A stretch of 64,000 nt of DNA from Micromonospora sp. KC606 (GTDB lineage: Bacteria; Actinomycetota; Actinomycetes; Mycobacteriales; Micromonosporaceae): positions 1 to 64,000 of the forward strand of contig NZ_SMKN01000010.1 in assembly GCF_004348675.1 (NCBI RefSeq), read 5' to 3'. The notes under the pieces were generated by a model. The model ran no database searches. It was not told the DNA's origin and was given only the letters and a program-made list of their open reading frames with translations. This document shows positions 1-8,452 of the stretch, piece by piece (the stretch's first letter is position 1; the number at the start of each line of letters is the position of its first letter). A program made the translations under genes and the position numbers.

Positions 1-1
1 G

Positions 2-856
2 GTCATCACCACCTTCCGCCCGGACAACGTGGTCGACATGGAGTTCGACGGGTGGCGGGCCAACGTCGACCGGCTCGGCGAGATCGCCGGCGAGGACACC
101 GGGACGTACGCCGGCTACCTGGCCGCGCTGCGCGCCCGGCGGGCGGCGTTCATCGCGGCCGGCGCCACCTCCTCCGACCACGGTCACCCCACCGCCCGTA
201 CCCTGGCGCTCGACCCGGCGCAGGCCGCCGCCCTGTACGACAGGGGCCTGCGCGGCGAGGCCGACGCGGCCGACGCCGAGGCGTTCCGGGCGCACATGCT
301 GGTGGAGTTCGCCCGGATGTCGCTGGACGACGGCCTGGTCCTGCAACTGCACCCCGGAGCGGCGCGCAACCACAACCGCTGGCTGCACGCCACACACGGC
401 CGGGACGTCGGCGGCGACGTGCCGCAGGCCACCGAGTACGTCCATGCCCTCGCCCCGCTGCTGGACGCGTACGGCAACGACCCACGGCTGCGGCTGGTGG
501 TGTACACCCTCGACGAGTACACGTTCAGCCGGGAGCTGGCGCCCCTCGCCGGCGGCTACGCCGCGCTCTACCTCGGGGCGCCCTGGTGGTTCCTGGACTC
601 CCCGGAGGTGCTGCGGCGCTTCCGGGAGGCGGTCACCGAGTCGGCCGGTTTCTACAACACCGCCGGGTTCGTCGACGACACCCGCGCGTTCTGCTCCATC
701 CCGGTTCGCCACGACGTGGCTCGCCGCATCGACGCCGGCTTCCTCGCCCGGCTGGTCGCCGAGCACCGGCTGACCGAGGACGAGGCCGCCGAAACCATCG
801 TCGACCTGGCGTACCGGCTGCCGAAGAAGGTCTTCAGGTTCGGGGAGTTCTCATGA
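2..856 (+). CDS. uxaC: Uronate (glucuronate/galacturonate) isomerase, 5'-truncated by window edge
   Basis: This is the C-terminal ~284 residues of a uronate isomerase, an amidohydrolase-fold enzyme (usual length about 470) that converts D-glucuronate to D-fructuronate and D-galacturonate to D-tagaturonate in the cytoplasm. The reading frame is open to the first base of the window, so the true start lies upstream. Visible family features are the metal/substrate region LQLHPGAARNHN (about residue 110 of the fragment), the APWWFLDSPE stretch and the C-terminal YNTAGFVDDTRAFCSIPVRHD block, with the usual LPKKVF-like tail. Its stop overlaps the next start (ATGA at 853-856), so translation of the two is likely coupled. 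Context with a fructuronate reductase-type gene and a pectate lyase supports uronate catabolism. Identity is secure at family level. Confidence 0.93.
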   Translation, partial: VITTFRPDNVVDMEFDGWRANVDRLGEIAGEDTGTYAGYLAALRARRAAFIAAGATSSDHGHPTARTLALDPAQAAALYDRGLRGEADAADAEAFRAHMLVEFARMSLDDGLVLQLHPGAARNHNRWLHATHGRDVGGDVPQATEYVHALAPLLDAYGNDPRLRLVVYTLDEYTFSRELAPLAGGYAALYLGAPWWFLDSPEVLRRFREAVTESAGFYNTAGFVDDTRAFCSIPVRHDVARRIDAGFLARLVAEHRLTEDEAAETIVDLAYRLPKKVFRFGEFS

Positions 857-2157
857 GTGTCAGGATCATCGGCGTCGACGTGCACGACGTCCGCTTCCCC
901 ACCGCGGCGGCCGGCGACGGCTCCGACGCGATCAACAAGGGCGACTACTCGGCCACCTACGTCGAGCTGCGCACCGACGGGGGCCCTACGGGTGCCGGGT
1001 TCACCTTCACCAACGGCCGGGGCAACGAGATCACCTGCGCCGCCGTCCGTGCCCTGGCCCACCACGTGCAGGGCCGCACGGTCGAGGAGATCGCCGCCGC
1101 GCCGGTGGCGTTCTGGCGATCGCTCGTCGCCGACGTGCAGCTGCGCTGGTTGGGCCCGGAGAAGGGGGTCATCCACATGGCCACCGGCGCGCTGGTCAAC
1201 GCGGTGTGGGACCTGCGCGCCAAGCTCGCCGGCAAGCCGATGTGGCGCTACCTCGCGGAGCTGCCCACCGAGGAGCTGGTGGCCAACGTCGACTTCCACC
1301 ACATCACCGACGCGCTCACTCCCGACGAGGCGGCGGCCATCCTCGACAAGGGCCGCGACGGGCTCGCCGACCGGCTCGCCGAGCTGGAACGCGACGGGCT
1401 GCCGTCGTACACCACCTCGGTGGGCTGGCTGGGCTACCCGGACGACAAGGTCCGGGCACTGACCCGCGAGGCGTACGCCCGGGGGTGGCGGGCGATGAAG
1501 ATGAAGGTCGGCGGGGCGCCCGAGGACGACCTGCGCCGGGCCCGGATCATCCGGGCGGAGATCGGCCCGGACGCGCTGCTGATGATGGACGCCAACCAGG
1601 TCTGGGACGTCGACGAGGCGATCGCCAACATGACGGCGCTGGCCGAGGTGGACCCGTACTGGATCGAGGAGCCGACGCACGCCGACGACGTGCTCGGCCA
1701 CGCCCGGATCGCCCGGGCGGTCACCGAGCTGACCGGCGGCCGGTGCCGGGTCGCCACCGGCGAGGTCGCCGCCAACCGGGTGATCTTCAAGCAGCTCCTG
1801 CAGGCCGAGGCGATCGGCGTGATGCAGATCGACGCCTGCCGGGTCGGCGGGGTCAACGAGGTCCTGGCGGAGCTGCTGATGGCGGCGAAGTTCGGGGTGC
1901 CGGTCTGCCCGCACGCCGGGGGCGTCGGCCTGTGCGAGTACGTGCAGCACCTGACGGCCTTCGACTTTCTGCGCGTCAGCACCAGCCTGAAGGGGCGGAT
2001 GGTGGAGTACGTCGACCACCTGCACGAGCACTTCGTCGACCCGGTCCGCACCCGCGACGGCCGCTACCTGCTACCCACCGCCCCCGGCTACAGCACCACC
2101 ATGAAGCCGGAGTCGATCGCCGGGTTCCGCTTCCCGGACGGCCCCGCGTGGCGGTGA
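853..2157 (+). CDS. L-fuconate dehydratase-like enolase-superfamily enzyme
   Basis: A 434-residue cytoplasmic enolase-superfamily dehydratase, expected to abstract the alpha proton of a sugar acid and expel water to give a 2-keto-3-deoxy acid. Catalytic landmarks are in order: the KxK pair in AMKMKVGG (K216/K218), metal ligands in MMDANQ (D246), YWIEEPT (E272) and ATGEV (E304), and the general acid/base H354 in CPHAGGVGLCEYVQHL. The N-terminal HDVRFPT and QLRWLGPEKGVIHMA segments are characteristic of L-fuconate dehydratases rather than mannonate dehydratases. The ATG at 853 overlaps the upstream stop by four bases. Its partner genes handle uronates, so the real substrate may be a uronate-derived hexonate or L-galactonate rather than L-fuconate; sequence alone does not settle this. 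Confidence 0.9.
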   Translation: MSVRIIGVDVHDVRFPTAAAGDGSDAINKGDYSATYVELRTDGGPTGAGFTFTNGRGNEITCAAVRALAHHVQGRTVEEIAAAPVAFWRSLVADVQLRWLGPEKGVIHMATGALVNAVWDLRAKLAGKPMWRYLAELPTEELVANVDFHHITDALTPDEAAAILDKGRDGLADRLAELERDGLPSYTTSVGWLGYPDDKVRALTREAYARGWRAMKMKVGGAPEDDLRRARIIRAEIGPDALLMMDANQVWDVDEAIANMTALAEVDPYWIEEPTHADDVLGHARIARAVTELTGGRCRVATGEVAANRVIFKQLLQAEAIGVMQIDACRVGGVNEVLAELLMAAKFGVPVCPHAGGVGLCEYVQHLTAFDFLRVSTSLKGRMVEYVDHLHEHFVDPVRTRDGRYLLPTAPGYSTTMKPESIAGFRFPDGPAWR

Positions 2158-3638
2158 GCGTAGGAACCGAGCGGCTCGGCCTGGCCACCCTGCGCCGGGT
2201 GCCGGCCGAGAGTCGGCCACTGGTGCGTCCCGGCACGGTGGCCGCCGGCGTCGTCCACCTCGGGTTGGGCGCGTTCCACCGCGCCCACCAGGCGGTGTAC
2301 ACGGAGGCGGCGATCGACTCGGCCGGCGGGGACTGGGCCATCGTCGGGGTCGCCCCGCGCAGCACCGCGCTGGTGGAGGCCCTCGCGGCGCAGGACGGCC
2401 TGTTCAGCGTCAGCACGCTCTCCGCCGGGAGCGCGGCCACCCGGGTGGTCGGGTCGCTGGCCGGGGTACGGCACGCGGCCAGCGACCCGGCGGCGGTGGT
2501 CGCCCTGCTCGCCGACCCGGCGATCCGGGTGGTGACGCTGACGGTCACGGAGAAGGCGTACCAGCTCGACCCGGTGAGTGGGGTGCTGCGGGCCGATCCG
2601 CAGCTGACCCTCGACCTGTCCACCGACCGTCCGCCGCGGACCGTACCCGGGCTGCTGGTGCGCGGGCTACTCGCCCGCGCCGACGCCGACACCGGGCCGA
2701 TCGCGCTGGTCAGCTGCGACAACCTGCCCGCCAACGGCCGCCGGCTGCGTGGGCTGGTGCAGCAGTCGCTGGCCCTGGCCGGCGCCTCGGACGCGACGTT
2801 GGAGCGGCTCGCCGCCCAGGTCACCTTTCCCGGCACCATGGTGGACCGGATCGTCCCGGCCAGCACCGACGAGACCCTGGCCACCGCCCGTGCGGCGCTC
2901 GGGGTGGCGGACCTGGCGGCGGTAGCCGCGGAGCCGTACACCCAGTGGGTGGTGGAGGACGACTTCCCCGGCGGTCGGCCGGCCTGGGAGCAGGCCGGCG
3001 CGGTGCTCACCGACGACGCCGGCCCATGGGAGCGGCTGAAGCTGCGCGGCCTCAACGGTGTGCATTCGGCGGTGGCCTACCTGGGTGCGCTGGCCGGCTG
3101 CGAGACGATCGCCGAGGCCCTGGCCCTGCCCGGTCTGGCCGGGGTGCTGCGGCGGTTCATCGCCGACGACGTGGCGTCCAGTTTCACCCCGCCCCAGGGG
3201 GTCCGGGTGGTCGACTACGGCGACGAGGTGCTGGGCCGGTTCGCCAATCCGGCGATTCGGCACCGCACCCTCCAGGTGGCGATGGACGGCTCGCAGAAGT
3301 TGCCGCAGCGGGTCCTGCACACCATCGCCGACCTGCGGGCCGTCGGTCGGTCGGCGCACTGGGGCGCGCTGGTCGTTGCGGCCTGGCTGCGGTTCCTCGG
3401 CGGGCAGGCCGACGACGGCCGGCGGTTGCCGCTGGACGACCCGCTCGCCGACCGTATCCGGGCCGCGCTGGCCGCCGCTCCAGACACCCCGGCGGGCACG
3501 GTGGATGCGGTCTTCGCGCTGCGCGAGGTCTTCCCGAGCGCGTTGGCCGAGGATGACCAGGTGCGGGCCGAGGTGACCGGCTGGTTGACCGCCCTGCGTG
3601 AGCACGGGGTGGTGGCCACGCTGGCGGGTTCACCGTGA
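2154..3638 (+). CDS. Fructuronate reductase / mannitol dehydrogenase family protein
   Basis: A 494-residue NAD(P)-dependent polyol/uronate dehydrogenase of the long-chain mannitol dehydrogenase family, likely reducing D-fructuronate to D-mannonate (UxuB type). The Rossmann start VVHLGLGAFHRAHQAVYTE lies near residue 30; LVSCDNLPANG and the PGTMVDRIVPA segment are family hallmarks; the C-terminal domain carries YTQWVVEDDFPGGRP and KLRGLNGVHSAVAYLG, which includes the catalytic lysine region (KxxxxNxxH). I chose GTG 2154, which overlaps the previous stop (GTGA); GTG 2148 is an alternative. It forms an operon with the two upstream genes. Whether it acts on fructuronate, tagaturonate or a polyol cannot be read from the sequence. 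Confidence 0.9.
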   Translation: MSVGTERLGLATLRRVPAESRPLVRPGTVAAGVVHLGLGAFHRAHQAVYTEAAIDSAGGDWAIVGVAPRSTALVEALAAQDGLFSVSTLSAGSAATRVVGSLAGVRHAASDPAAVVALLADPAIRVVTLTVTEKAYQLDPVSGVLRADPQLTLDLSTDRPPRTVPGLLVRGLLARADADTGPIALVSCDNLPANGRRLRGLVQQSLALAGASDATLERLAAQVTFPGTMVDRIVPASTDETLATARAALGVADLAAVAAEPYTQWVVEDDFPGGRPAWEQAGAVLTDDAGPWERLKLRGLNGVHSAVAYLGALAGCETIAEALALPGLAGVLRRFIADDVASSFTPPQGVRVVDYGDEVLGRFANPAIRHRTLQVAMDGSQKLPQRVLHTIADLRAVGRSAHWGALVVAAWLRFLGGQADDGRRLPLDDPLADRIRAALAAAPDTPAGTVDAVFALREVFPSALAEDDQVRAEVTGWLTALREHGVVATLAGSP

Positions 3639-3693
3639 GCGCGAGGAGCGAGCCGGGCCTGCGAGCCCCACAGCCGCGAACCGAGGCGGCACC
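3636..3693 (+). repeat. Short intergenic element of the type scattered through Micromonosporaceae genomes (possible)
   Basis: The 55-base spacer between the dehydrogenase stop and the next GTG begins GTGAGCGCGAGGAGCGAGCC and continues with GCGAGCCCC and CGCGAACCGAGGCGG. I recall similar strings recurring between genes in Micromonospora and Salinispora, often bridging a stop and a start as here. There is no second copy in this window, so the repeat nature rests on memory. Confidence 0.4.
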
Positions 3694-4875
3694 GTGAGCG
3701 CCGTGCCGCCCCGGGTGGCGATCGTCGGGGCGAACGGGCACGGCCGCTGGCACCGGCGGGTGGTGGCTCCGCTGCACGAGGCGGGCCGGTTGCGGCTGGT
3801 GGCGCTGGTCGACGTCCGCCCGATCGAGGACGAGCCGGCCGCACCGGTCCCGGCAGACGTCACGGTCCACACCGACCACCGGGAGATGCTGGCGGTGGCC
3901 CGACCGGACGTGGTGGTGGTCTGCACCCCGCCACACACCCACCTGCCGATCGCCCTGGACGTCCTCGCCGCGGGCGCGGACGTGCTGTTGGAAAAACCGC
4001 CGGTGCTGTCCATGGCCGAGCACCGGACACTGTCGCGGGCGCTGACCGACACCGGTCGGGCTTGCCAGGTGGGCTTCCAGGCGTTGGGCTCGGCCGCGCT
4101 GGCCGTGCTGTCGGCCGCGATCCGGCGGGGCGTGCTCGGCACGGTCACCGGCATCGGCACGGTCGCCGCGTGGCAGCGCACCGACGGCTACTACGCCCGC
4201 GCACCCTGGGCCGGTCGGCGCACCCTGGACGGCCGGCCGGTGCTGGACGGGGCGCTGGCGAACCCGCTGGCGCACGCGGTGATGCAGTGCCTGGCGGTGG
4301 CCGAGGCCGTGGCCGGCACGCCGGTGCGCCCGGTCCGCATCGAGGTGGAGCGGTATCGGGTCCGCCCGATCGAGGTGGACGACACCGCGGCCCTGCGGGT
4401 CGTCGGCCACGCCGGGCCGCCGGTCGTGGCCGCAGTGACGCTGGCCGGCGAGGACTTCATCGCCGGGGACGTCGTGGTGACCGGCACCGCGGGTCGGGCG
4501 GTGCTGGAGTACCCGACCGACCGGCTGTTGCTGCCCGGCGACGACGCGCCGCGCGCGGTGCCGGGCCGACGCGGCCTGCTGGAGAACCTGGTTGCGCACC
4601 GGGCCGACCCGGGCGGGGTGCCGTTGATCGCACCGCTGGCCCGGACCGCGCCGTTCACCGCCGCGCTCGAGGCGGTTCAGGCCGCGCCCGAGCCGACGCT
4701 GCTCGACGGCGATCTGGTGACCGCCAGTGGGACGGAGGCGGACCGGGTGGTGACGGTACGCGGGGTGAACACGGTCCTACGTCGGGCCGCCGAGCGAGGC
4801 GCGTTGCTGTCGGAGTTGGCGGTGCCGTGGGCGGTGCCGCCGGTACGCACGGAACTGGCGGAGGAGGTCGGCTGA
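3694..4875 (+). CDS. Gfo/Idh/MocA family oxidoreductase
   Basis: A 393-residue NAD(P)-dependent sugar dehydrogenase. The N-terminal Rossmann fold has VAIVGANGHGRWH (residues about 8-20), an acidic strand end in LVALVDVRP, VVVVCTPPHTHLPIALD, and the family EKP motif in LLEKPPVLSMAEH (about residue 95). The C-terminal alpha/beta domain includes LDGALANPLAHAVMQCL, where the histidine is the usual catalytic position. The GTG start at 3694 directly follows GGCGGCACC and removes an implausible leader readable upstream. It is the last gene of the uronate operon; in such operons members of this family oxidise or epimerise pyranosides or uronates, but no specific substrate can be assigned. Confidence 0.87.
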   Translation: MSAVPPRVAIVGANGHGRWHRRVVAPLHEAGRLRLVALVDVRPIEDEPAAPVPADVTVHTDHREMLAVARPDVVVVCTPPHTHLPIALDVLAAGADVLLEKPPVLSMAEHRTLSRALTDTGRACQVGFQALGSAALAVLSAAIRRGVLGTVTGIGTVAAWQRTDGYYARAPWAGRRTLDGRPVLDGALANPLAHAVMQCLAVAEAVAGTPVRPVRIEVERYRVRPIEVDDTAALRVVGHAGPPVVAAVTLAGEDFIAGDVVVTGTAGRAVLEYPTDRLLLPGDDAPRAVPGRRGLLENLVAHRADPGGVPLIAPLARTAPFTAALEAVQAAPEPTLLDGDLVTASGTEADRVVTVRGVNTVLRRAAERGALLSELAVPWAVPPVRTELAEEVG

Positions 4876-5024
4876 GCCGGGGCCCGAATGCCGTGGGCCA
4901 GGGAGAAGCACTGCAAACAATGGGCACCCGACGCGCCGGAAAATCGGACGCTACCATCGCATTCTCGACCGCGACCGGTCGAGCGAACTCATCTTGTCCT
5001 GATTAACTGCAAAATATCTGCACA

Positions 5025-5054
5025 TTGACATCATTGACTCTCTTGAGGGATTCT
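5025..5054 (+). promoter_or_regulatory. Possible promoter upstream of the pectate lyase gene
   Basis: The 246-base gap before the pectate lyase is locally AT-rich. TTGACA at 5025-5030 is a perfect -35-like hexamer, with a weak -10-like GATTCT at 5049-5054 (18-base spacing). The -35 match is good and the -10 poor, so this is tentative. Confidence 0.3.
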
Positions 5055-5121
5055 ACGTACTGTTGGATCATCGGCGTTTCCAGGAACACGCCGTATGGAT
5101 CGGACACCTCGGAGAGCACTG

Positions 5122-6474
5122 ATGCGTCCACGGTTTTCGGGGGCGGCCCTGGTCGCCCTCTCCCTGCTTTTCGCGCCGGGCGTGGCGGTCGCCGCCGCGC
5201 CCGACGCCACCGCGGCACCGCCCCGCCGGGTCGAGGCGTTCGCCCGGCAGACCCTGCCCGCCGGTGACGGCTGGGCCGCCGACGGGGTCGGCACCACCGG
5301 CGGCTCGGCGGCCACCACCGACCAGGTGCACCTGGTCCACACCCGGGCCGACCTGATCCGCGCGCTGGGCGGCGACAACGCCACCAACAAGACCAACGCC
5401 ACCCCCAAGGTGATCGTCGTGGACGGAACCGTCGACGGCTTCGAGGCCGACGACGGCACCCTGCTCGACTGCGCCGACCTCGCCGACCCGGAGTACTCGC
5501 TGCCGGCCTACCTCACCGCGTACGACCCGGCCGTGTGGGGCCGGGTGACGCCGACCGGAGCCCTGGAGGCGGCCCGGGTCCGCTCGGTGTCCAGACAGAC
5601 GAAGCAGACCCAGATCAACGTCGGCCCCAACACCACCATCGTCGGGCTGCGCGGGGCCCGGCTGGCCGGGCTGACCCTGATGATCGACGGGGCCAGCAAC
5701 GTCATCGTCCGCAACCTCACCTTCGACGACGCCCGGGACTGCTTCCCGGCCTGGTCCCCCACCGACGGCGACACGGGCAACTGGAACTCCCAGTACGACC
5801 AGATCTCGATACGCCGCAGCGAGCGCGTCTGGATCGACCACAACACCTTCACCGACGGCGACAACCCGGACAGCGCCCAGCCGGTCTACTTCGGCCGTCC
5901 CTACCAGGTGCACGACGGGTCGCTGGACATCACCCACACCGCCAGCCTGGTCACCGCCTCGTGGAACCGGTTCACCGGGCGGGACAAGGTGATGCTGATC
6001 GGCTCGTCGAACACCGTCGGCCCGGACGTCGGCCGGTTGAAGGTGACCCTGCACCACAACCTCTTCGACCGGGTCCTACAGCGGCTGCCCCGGGTCCGGT
6101 TCGGCCAGGTCGACGTCTACAACAACTGGTACCGCCTCGCCGGCGAGGACTTCGCGTACGCCATCGGCGTCGGCGTACAGTCCGCCGTGTACGCGGAGAA
6201 CAACTACTTCACCCTCGGCACCGGCATCACCGCCGGGAACCTGCTCCACGACTGGGGCGGCACCGCCGTCACCACCCGGGGCAACTGGGTACGCGCCCAC
6301 GGCGGCCTGCCCCGCCCGGTCGACCTGGTCGCCGCGTACAACGCCGCCCACGACCCGGACCTGGGCTCCGACGCCGGCTGGACGCCGCGACTGCGTACCG
6401 GTGCGGTGCTGCCCGCGCCGGCGGTCCCGCTCGTGGTTGGTGCGCTGGCCGGGGCGGACCGGCTGCCGCTGTAG
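5122..6474 (+). CDS. Secreted pectate lyase (polysaccharide lyase family 1)
   Basis: A 450-residue extracellular enzyme that cleaves polygalacturonate by beta-elimination in a Ca-dependent way. An Sec signal peptide starts MRPRFSGAALVALSLLFAPG and ends near AVAAAP. The parallel beta-helix shows PL1 hallmarks: NTTIVGLRGARLAGLTL, NVIVRNLTF, a QYDQISI/VWIDHNTFTDG strand, and the catalytic-arginine segment RLPRVRFGQVDVYNNWY. ATG 5122 is chosen because GGAGAG lies six to seven bases upstream; ATG 5095 would add nine residues without a ribosome site. Polygalacturonate products would feed uronate isomerase and its partners just upstream. A strong hairpin follows the stop, so it is probably monocistronic. 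Confidence 0.93.
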   Translation: MRPRFSGAALVALSLLFAPGVAVAAAPDATAAPPRRVEAFARQTLPAGDGWAADGVGTTGGSAATTDQVHLVHTRADLIRALGGDNATNKTNATPKVIVVDGTVDGFEADDGTLLDCADLADPEYSLPAYLTAYDPAVWGRVTPTGALEAARVRSVSRQTKQTQINVGPNTTIVGLRGARLAGLTLMIDGASNVIVRNLTFDDARDCFPAWSPTDGDTGNWNSQYDQISIRRSERVWIDHNTFTDGDNPDSAQPVYFGRPYQVHDGSLDITHTASLVTASWNRFTGRDKVMLIGSSNTVGPDVGRLKVTLHHNLFDRVLQRLPRVRFGQVDVYNNWYRLAGEDFAYAIGVGVQSAVYAENNYFTLGTGITAGNLLHDWGGTAVTTRGNWVRAHGGLPRPVDLVAAYNAAHDPDLGSDAGWTPRLRTGAVLPAPAVPLVVGALAGADRLPL

Positions 6475-6478
6475 ACCC

Positions 6479-6514
6479 GGGTACGCACCGCGTCGTCCCG
6501 CGCGGTGCGTACCC
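6479..6514 (+). terminator. GC hairpin terminator after pectate lyase
   Basis: A 14-base perfect inverted repeat (GGGTACGCACCGCG / CGCGGTGCGTACCC, 8-base loop) begins five bases after the stop. It lacks a U tract, as is usual for actinobacterial terminators, and could also act on the convergent barstar transcript. Confidence 0.75.
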
Positions 6515-6540
6515 GATGGGGGTGGGAAGGCACGGTGACG

Positions 6541-6924
6541 TCAACCAGTGGCGGTGACCCGGCGACGCAGTTCGGCAAGCCGCTCAGGCGCGGTGCGCAG
6601 GACGACCCGAACCTGGTGACGGCCCTGCGACCAGACATCGTCGAACACGTCGAGCAGGGAGGCCAACTGCGCGGGCGGCTCGTCGCCGAGGAGTTGGTCG
6701 GCGTTCTCGACCGTCAGCGTGAGCGGACCGGCCTCGACCAGGTCGAGCAGGCAGTCGGCCAGGGCGTCCCAGTTGTGCCCGAAGTACCCGGGCAGGTCGA
6801 GGGTCTCTGCCAGTCGGGTGAACAGTTCGGCGCGGGTCCGCGCGGCGGCACCCGGGACGACACCCGTGCCGTCGCCCTGCTCGGCGGCCAGTTCCAACCA
6901 CGGCGGCGGTTCGGTGGTGCGCAT
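6541..6924 (-). CDS. Barstar family ribonuclease inhibitor
   Basis: A 127-residue cytoplasmic barstar-fold protein. The diagnostic helix YFGHNWDALADCLLDL (about residues 47-62) matches barstar YFGxNxDALxDCL, whose two aspartates plug the ribonuclease active site; the C-terminal half has the expected beta-alpha pattern including FDDVWSQG. The start at 6924 is preceded by GGAAGGA. It lies 55 bases downstream of the guanyl ribonuclease gene on the same strand, so the two form an RNase-inhibitor pair in the order nuclease then inhibitor. The inhibitor would protect the producer from nuclease that fails to be exported. Confidence 0.92.
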   Translation of the reverse strand: MRTTEPPPWLELAAEQGDGTGVVPGAAARTRAELFTRLAETLDLPGYFGHNWDALADCLLDLVEAGPLTLTVENADQLLGDEPPAQLASLLDVFDDVWSQGRHQVRVVLRTAPERLAELRRRVTATG

Positions 6925-6979
6925 CCGGTCATCCTTCCACCGGTCGGGCCGGGTGGTCCCGACCCGACCAGGGGCGCTG

Positions 6980-7417
6980 TCAGAGCAGGTAGAAGTTCGC
7001 GTAGTGGTCAGGCGAGAACCAGGTCTTCCCGGTGCTCTTGTTGACCACGATCCGGTAGGCGTCGCGCGACGCCCCGTACGCGCGGGGGTAGACGTCGTAC
7101 TCGTGGTAGGTGGCGTTGGCCGGGAGCTGCCCCTCCCGGTTGTAGAACCGGCCACCGGCGAAGTTGTACAGCCCGCCGCTCCAGGCGTACCAGCCCCGGC
7201 TGGTCGGGAATCCCTTGGCGGCCCAGCCGGAGTGGGCGGCGCGGGCGTCCGCACAGCGGGCCATCGTGCAGGAGTTGTAGACGGCCGCCGAGGCGGAGTC
7301 GGTCATCGTCGGCGCGACCACGGTCGGGCCGAGGAGTGCCGCAGCGACCATCGCGGCGAGCAGGGCGAACGTGCCGACCAATCGGCGCGGGCGGGTCAGC
7401 GGGGCGGACGGGTCCAC
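6980..7417 (-). CDS. Secreted guanyl-specific ribonuclease (barnase/RNase Sa family)
   Basis: A 145-residue exported microbial RNase. Residues about 11-45 form a signal peptide (LVGTFALLAAMVAAALLG, ending near SASAA). The catalytic domain fits the RNase Sa family: RFYNREGQLP, then YHEYDVYPR with the general base E106, arginines R118 and R122, and the general acid H138 in SPDHYANFYLL; spacings differ from RNase Sa by only one residue. The GTG at 7417 is selected because GGAGG sits four bases upstream; ATG 7432 is the alternative. Four cysteines or fewer are present (CTMARC near residue 50). It forms a pair with the barstar gene. Confidence 0.9.
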   Translation of the reverse strand: MDPSAPLTRPRRLVGTFALLAAMVAAALLGPTVVAPTMTDSASAAVYNSCTMARCADARAAHSGWAAKGFPTSRGWYAWSGGLYNFAGGRFYNREGQLPANATYHEYDVYPRAYGASRDAYRIVVNKSTGKTWFSPDHYANFYLL

Positions 7418-7589
7418 GGTGCCTCCAATCATGGGACATCGAAGATGGTCGTCCAGCAGTCTCGACGCGGCACCTGTTGGCGTACAGGCCCACGCCGAAA
7501 CATCTCGATGAACGTCCGATGTCCGCCGACATTCGGCAGCCGATCCGGGCGCTCCCGAGCGCCCGTCGTCACTCCTGCGGGCACGGACT

Positions 7590-8045
7590 TCAGAGATCCA
7601 GAACGCCGACGGTCTGGCCACCGCTGCGCTCACCGGTCGGCCGGAAGCCCAGTTTCAGGTAGAACGGCTCCGGGCCGCCGGCGCGAGGCTCCCAGGTGAC
7701 GTACGTGCGGGTGCCGCCGCGAGCGCGGATCTCCTCGCAGGTCGCCTCAACGGCGAACCGACCGTAGCCGTTGCCCTGGGCGTCGGCGGCGATGTTGAGC
7801 CGCCACAGGCCCGAGCGCAGATCGTCGGGATCGCGGTCGGGATCCCACGGGATGTCGAGGAAGGCCATCAGGAAGCCGACCAGCCGGTCACCGTCGTAGA
7901 TCAGCCTCGGCCAGGCGTGGTCGGGGTAGACGTACGCCTCGGCCAACGACTTGACCACCGGCTCGACCAGATCCTCCTGGTCTGGGCGCACGGACAGGGC
8001 AAGCGCCGCCTCGTAGTTCTTCGGGGTGATCGGCTCCAGACGCAT
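7590..8045 (-). CDS. GNAT family N-acetyltransferase
   Basis: A 151-residue GCN5-related acetyltransferase. Acetyl-CoA binding motif A reads LNIAADAQGNGYGRFAVEA (about residues 83-101) and motif B includes PFYLKLGFRPTGE near the C terminus. The first strand LEPITPKNYEAALAL and the AWPRLIYDGDRLVGFLMAF segment are typical. ATG 8045 is preceded seven bases upstream by a TACGGT -10-like hexamer, which would give a leaderless transcript; GTG 8054 is the alternative start. The acceptor is unknown. Confidence 0.85.
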   Translation of the reverse strand: MRLEPITPKNYEAALALSVRPDQEDLVEPVVKSLAEAYVYPDHAWPRLIYDGDRLVGFLMAFLDIPWDPDRDPDDLRSGLWRLNIAADAQGNGYGRFAVEATCEEIRARGGTRTYVTWEPRAGGPEPFYLKLGFRPTGERSGGQTVGVLDL

Positions 8046-8158
8046 GCGGCGCACCGTACTGGGCGGCGGGTTCGCCCGCCCTTCGGTTTCGGCCCGGCCC
8101 GGTCGGGTGCGCAGAGCCGGGCACCCGTAGGGTGTCGCGTCCGGGTGGCAGGATGTCG

Positions 8159-8402
8159 GTGGACTGGATGCCGTTGCTGAGCACCGGGGCGTGGGCGCTC
8201 ATCGCGCTCTCCGGCAGCTTCCTGGTCGACCTGCGCCGGGAACGCGACACCCGCGCGCGGGACCGAGATCTGGACCGCTGGCGCACCGGACTTCGCGCTC
8301 GCCCCGGACGCGGCGCACAGCGCGCATCGCCGACGGGGGACCACCCCCGCCGACCGGGCGATGACCGGCGCACCTGGCGGCGCGACGACCGGAGCCGGCT
8401 GA
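8159..8402 (+). pseudogene. Probable frameshifted small membrane-anchored protein
   Basis: From GTG 8159 (AGGA upstream) the frame encodes a hydrophobic segment WALIALSGSFLVDL followed by a charged helix RRERDTRARDRDLDRW, typical of small actinobacterial proteins with one N-terminal membrane helix. After about residue 41 the frame becomes arginine/proline-rich low-complexity sequence, while a neighbouring frame reads PDFALAPDAAHSAHR, which looks like the expected helical continuation, and stops at 8402. I infer one frameshift near 8280. A genuine 104-residue protein is the alternative. Confidence 0.4.
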
Positions 8403-8452
8403 GTGCACGCGCCCGCTCGCCCGAGCGCCCGCGTCCGCCACGCAGCGGCGCC

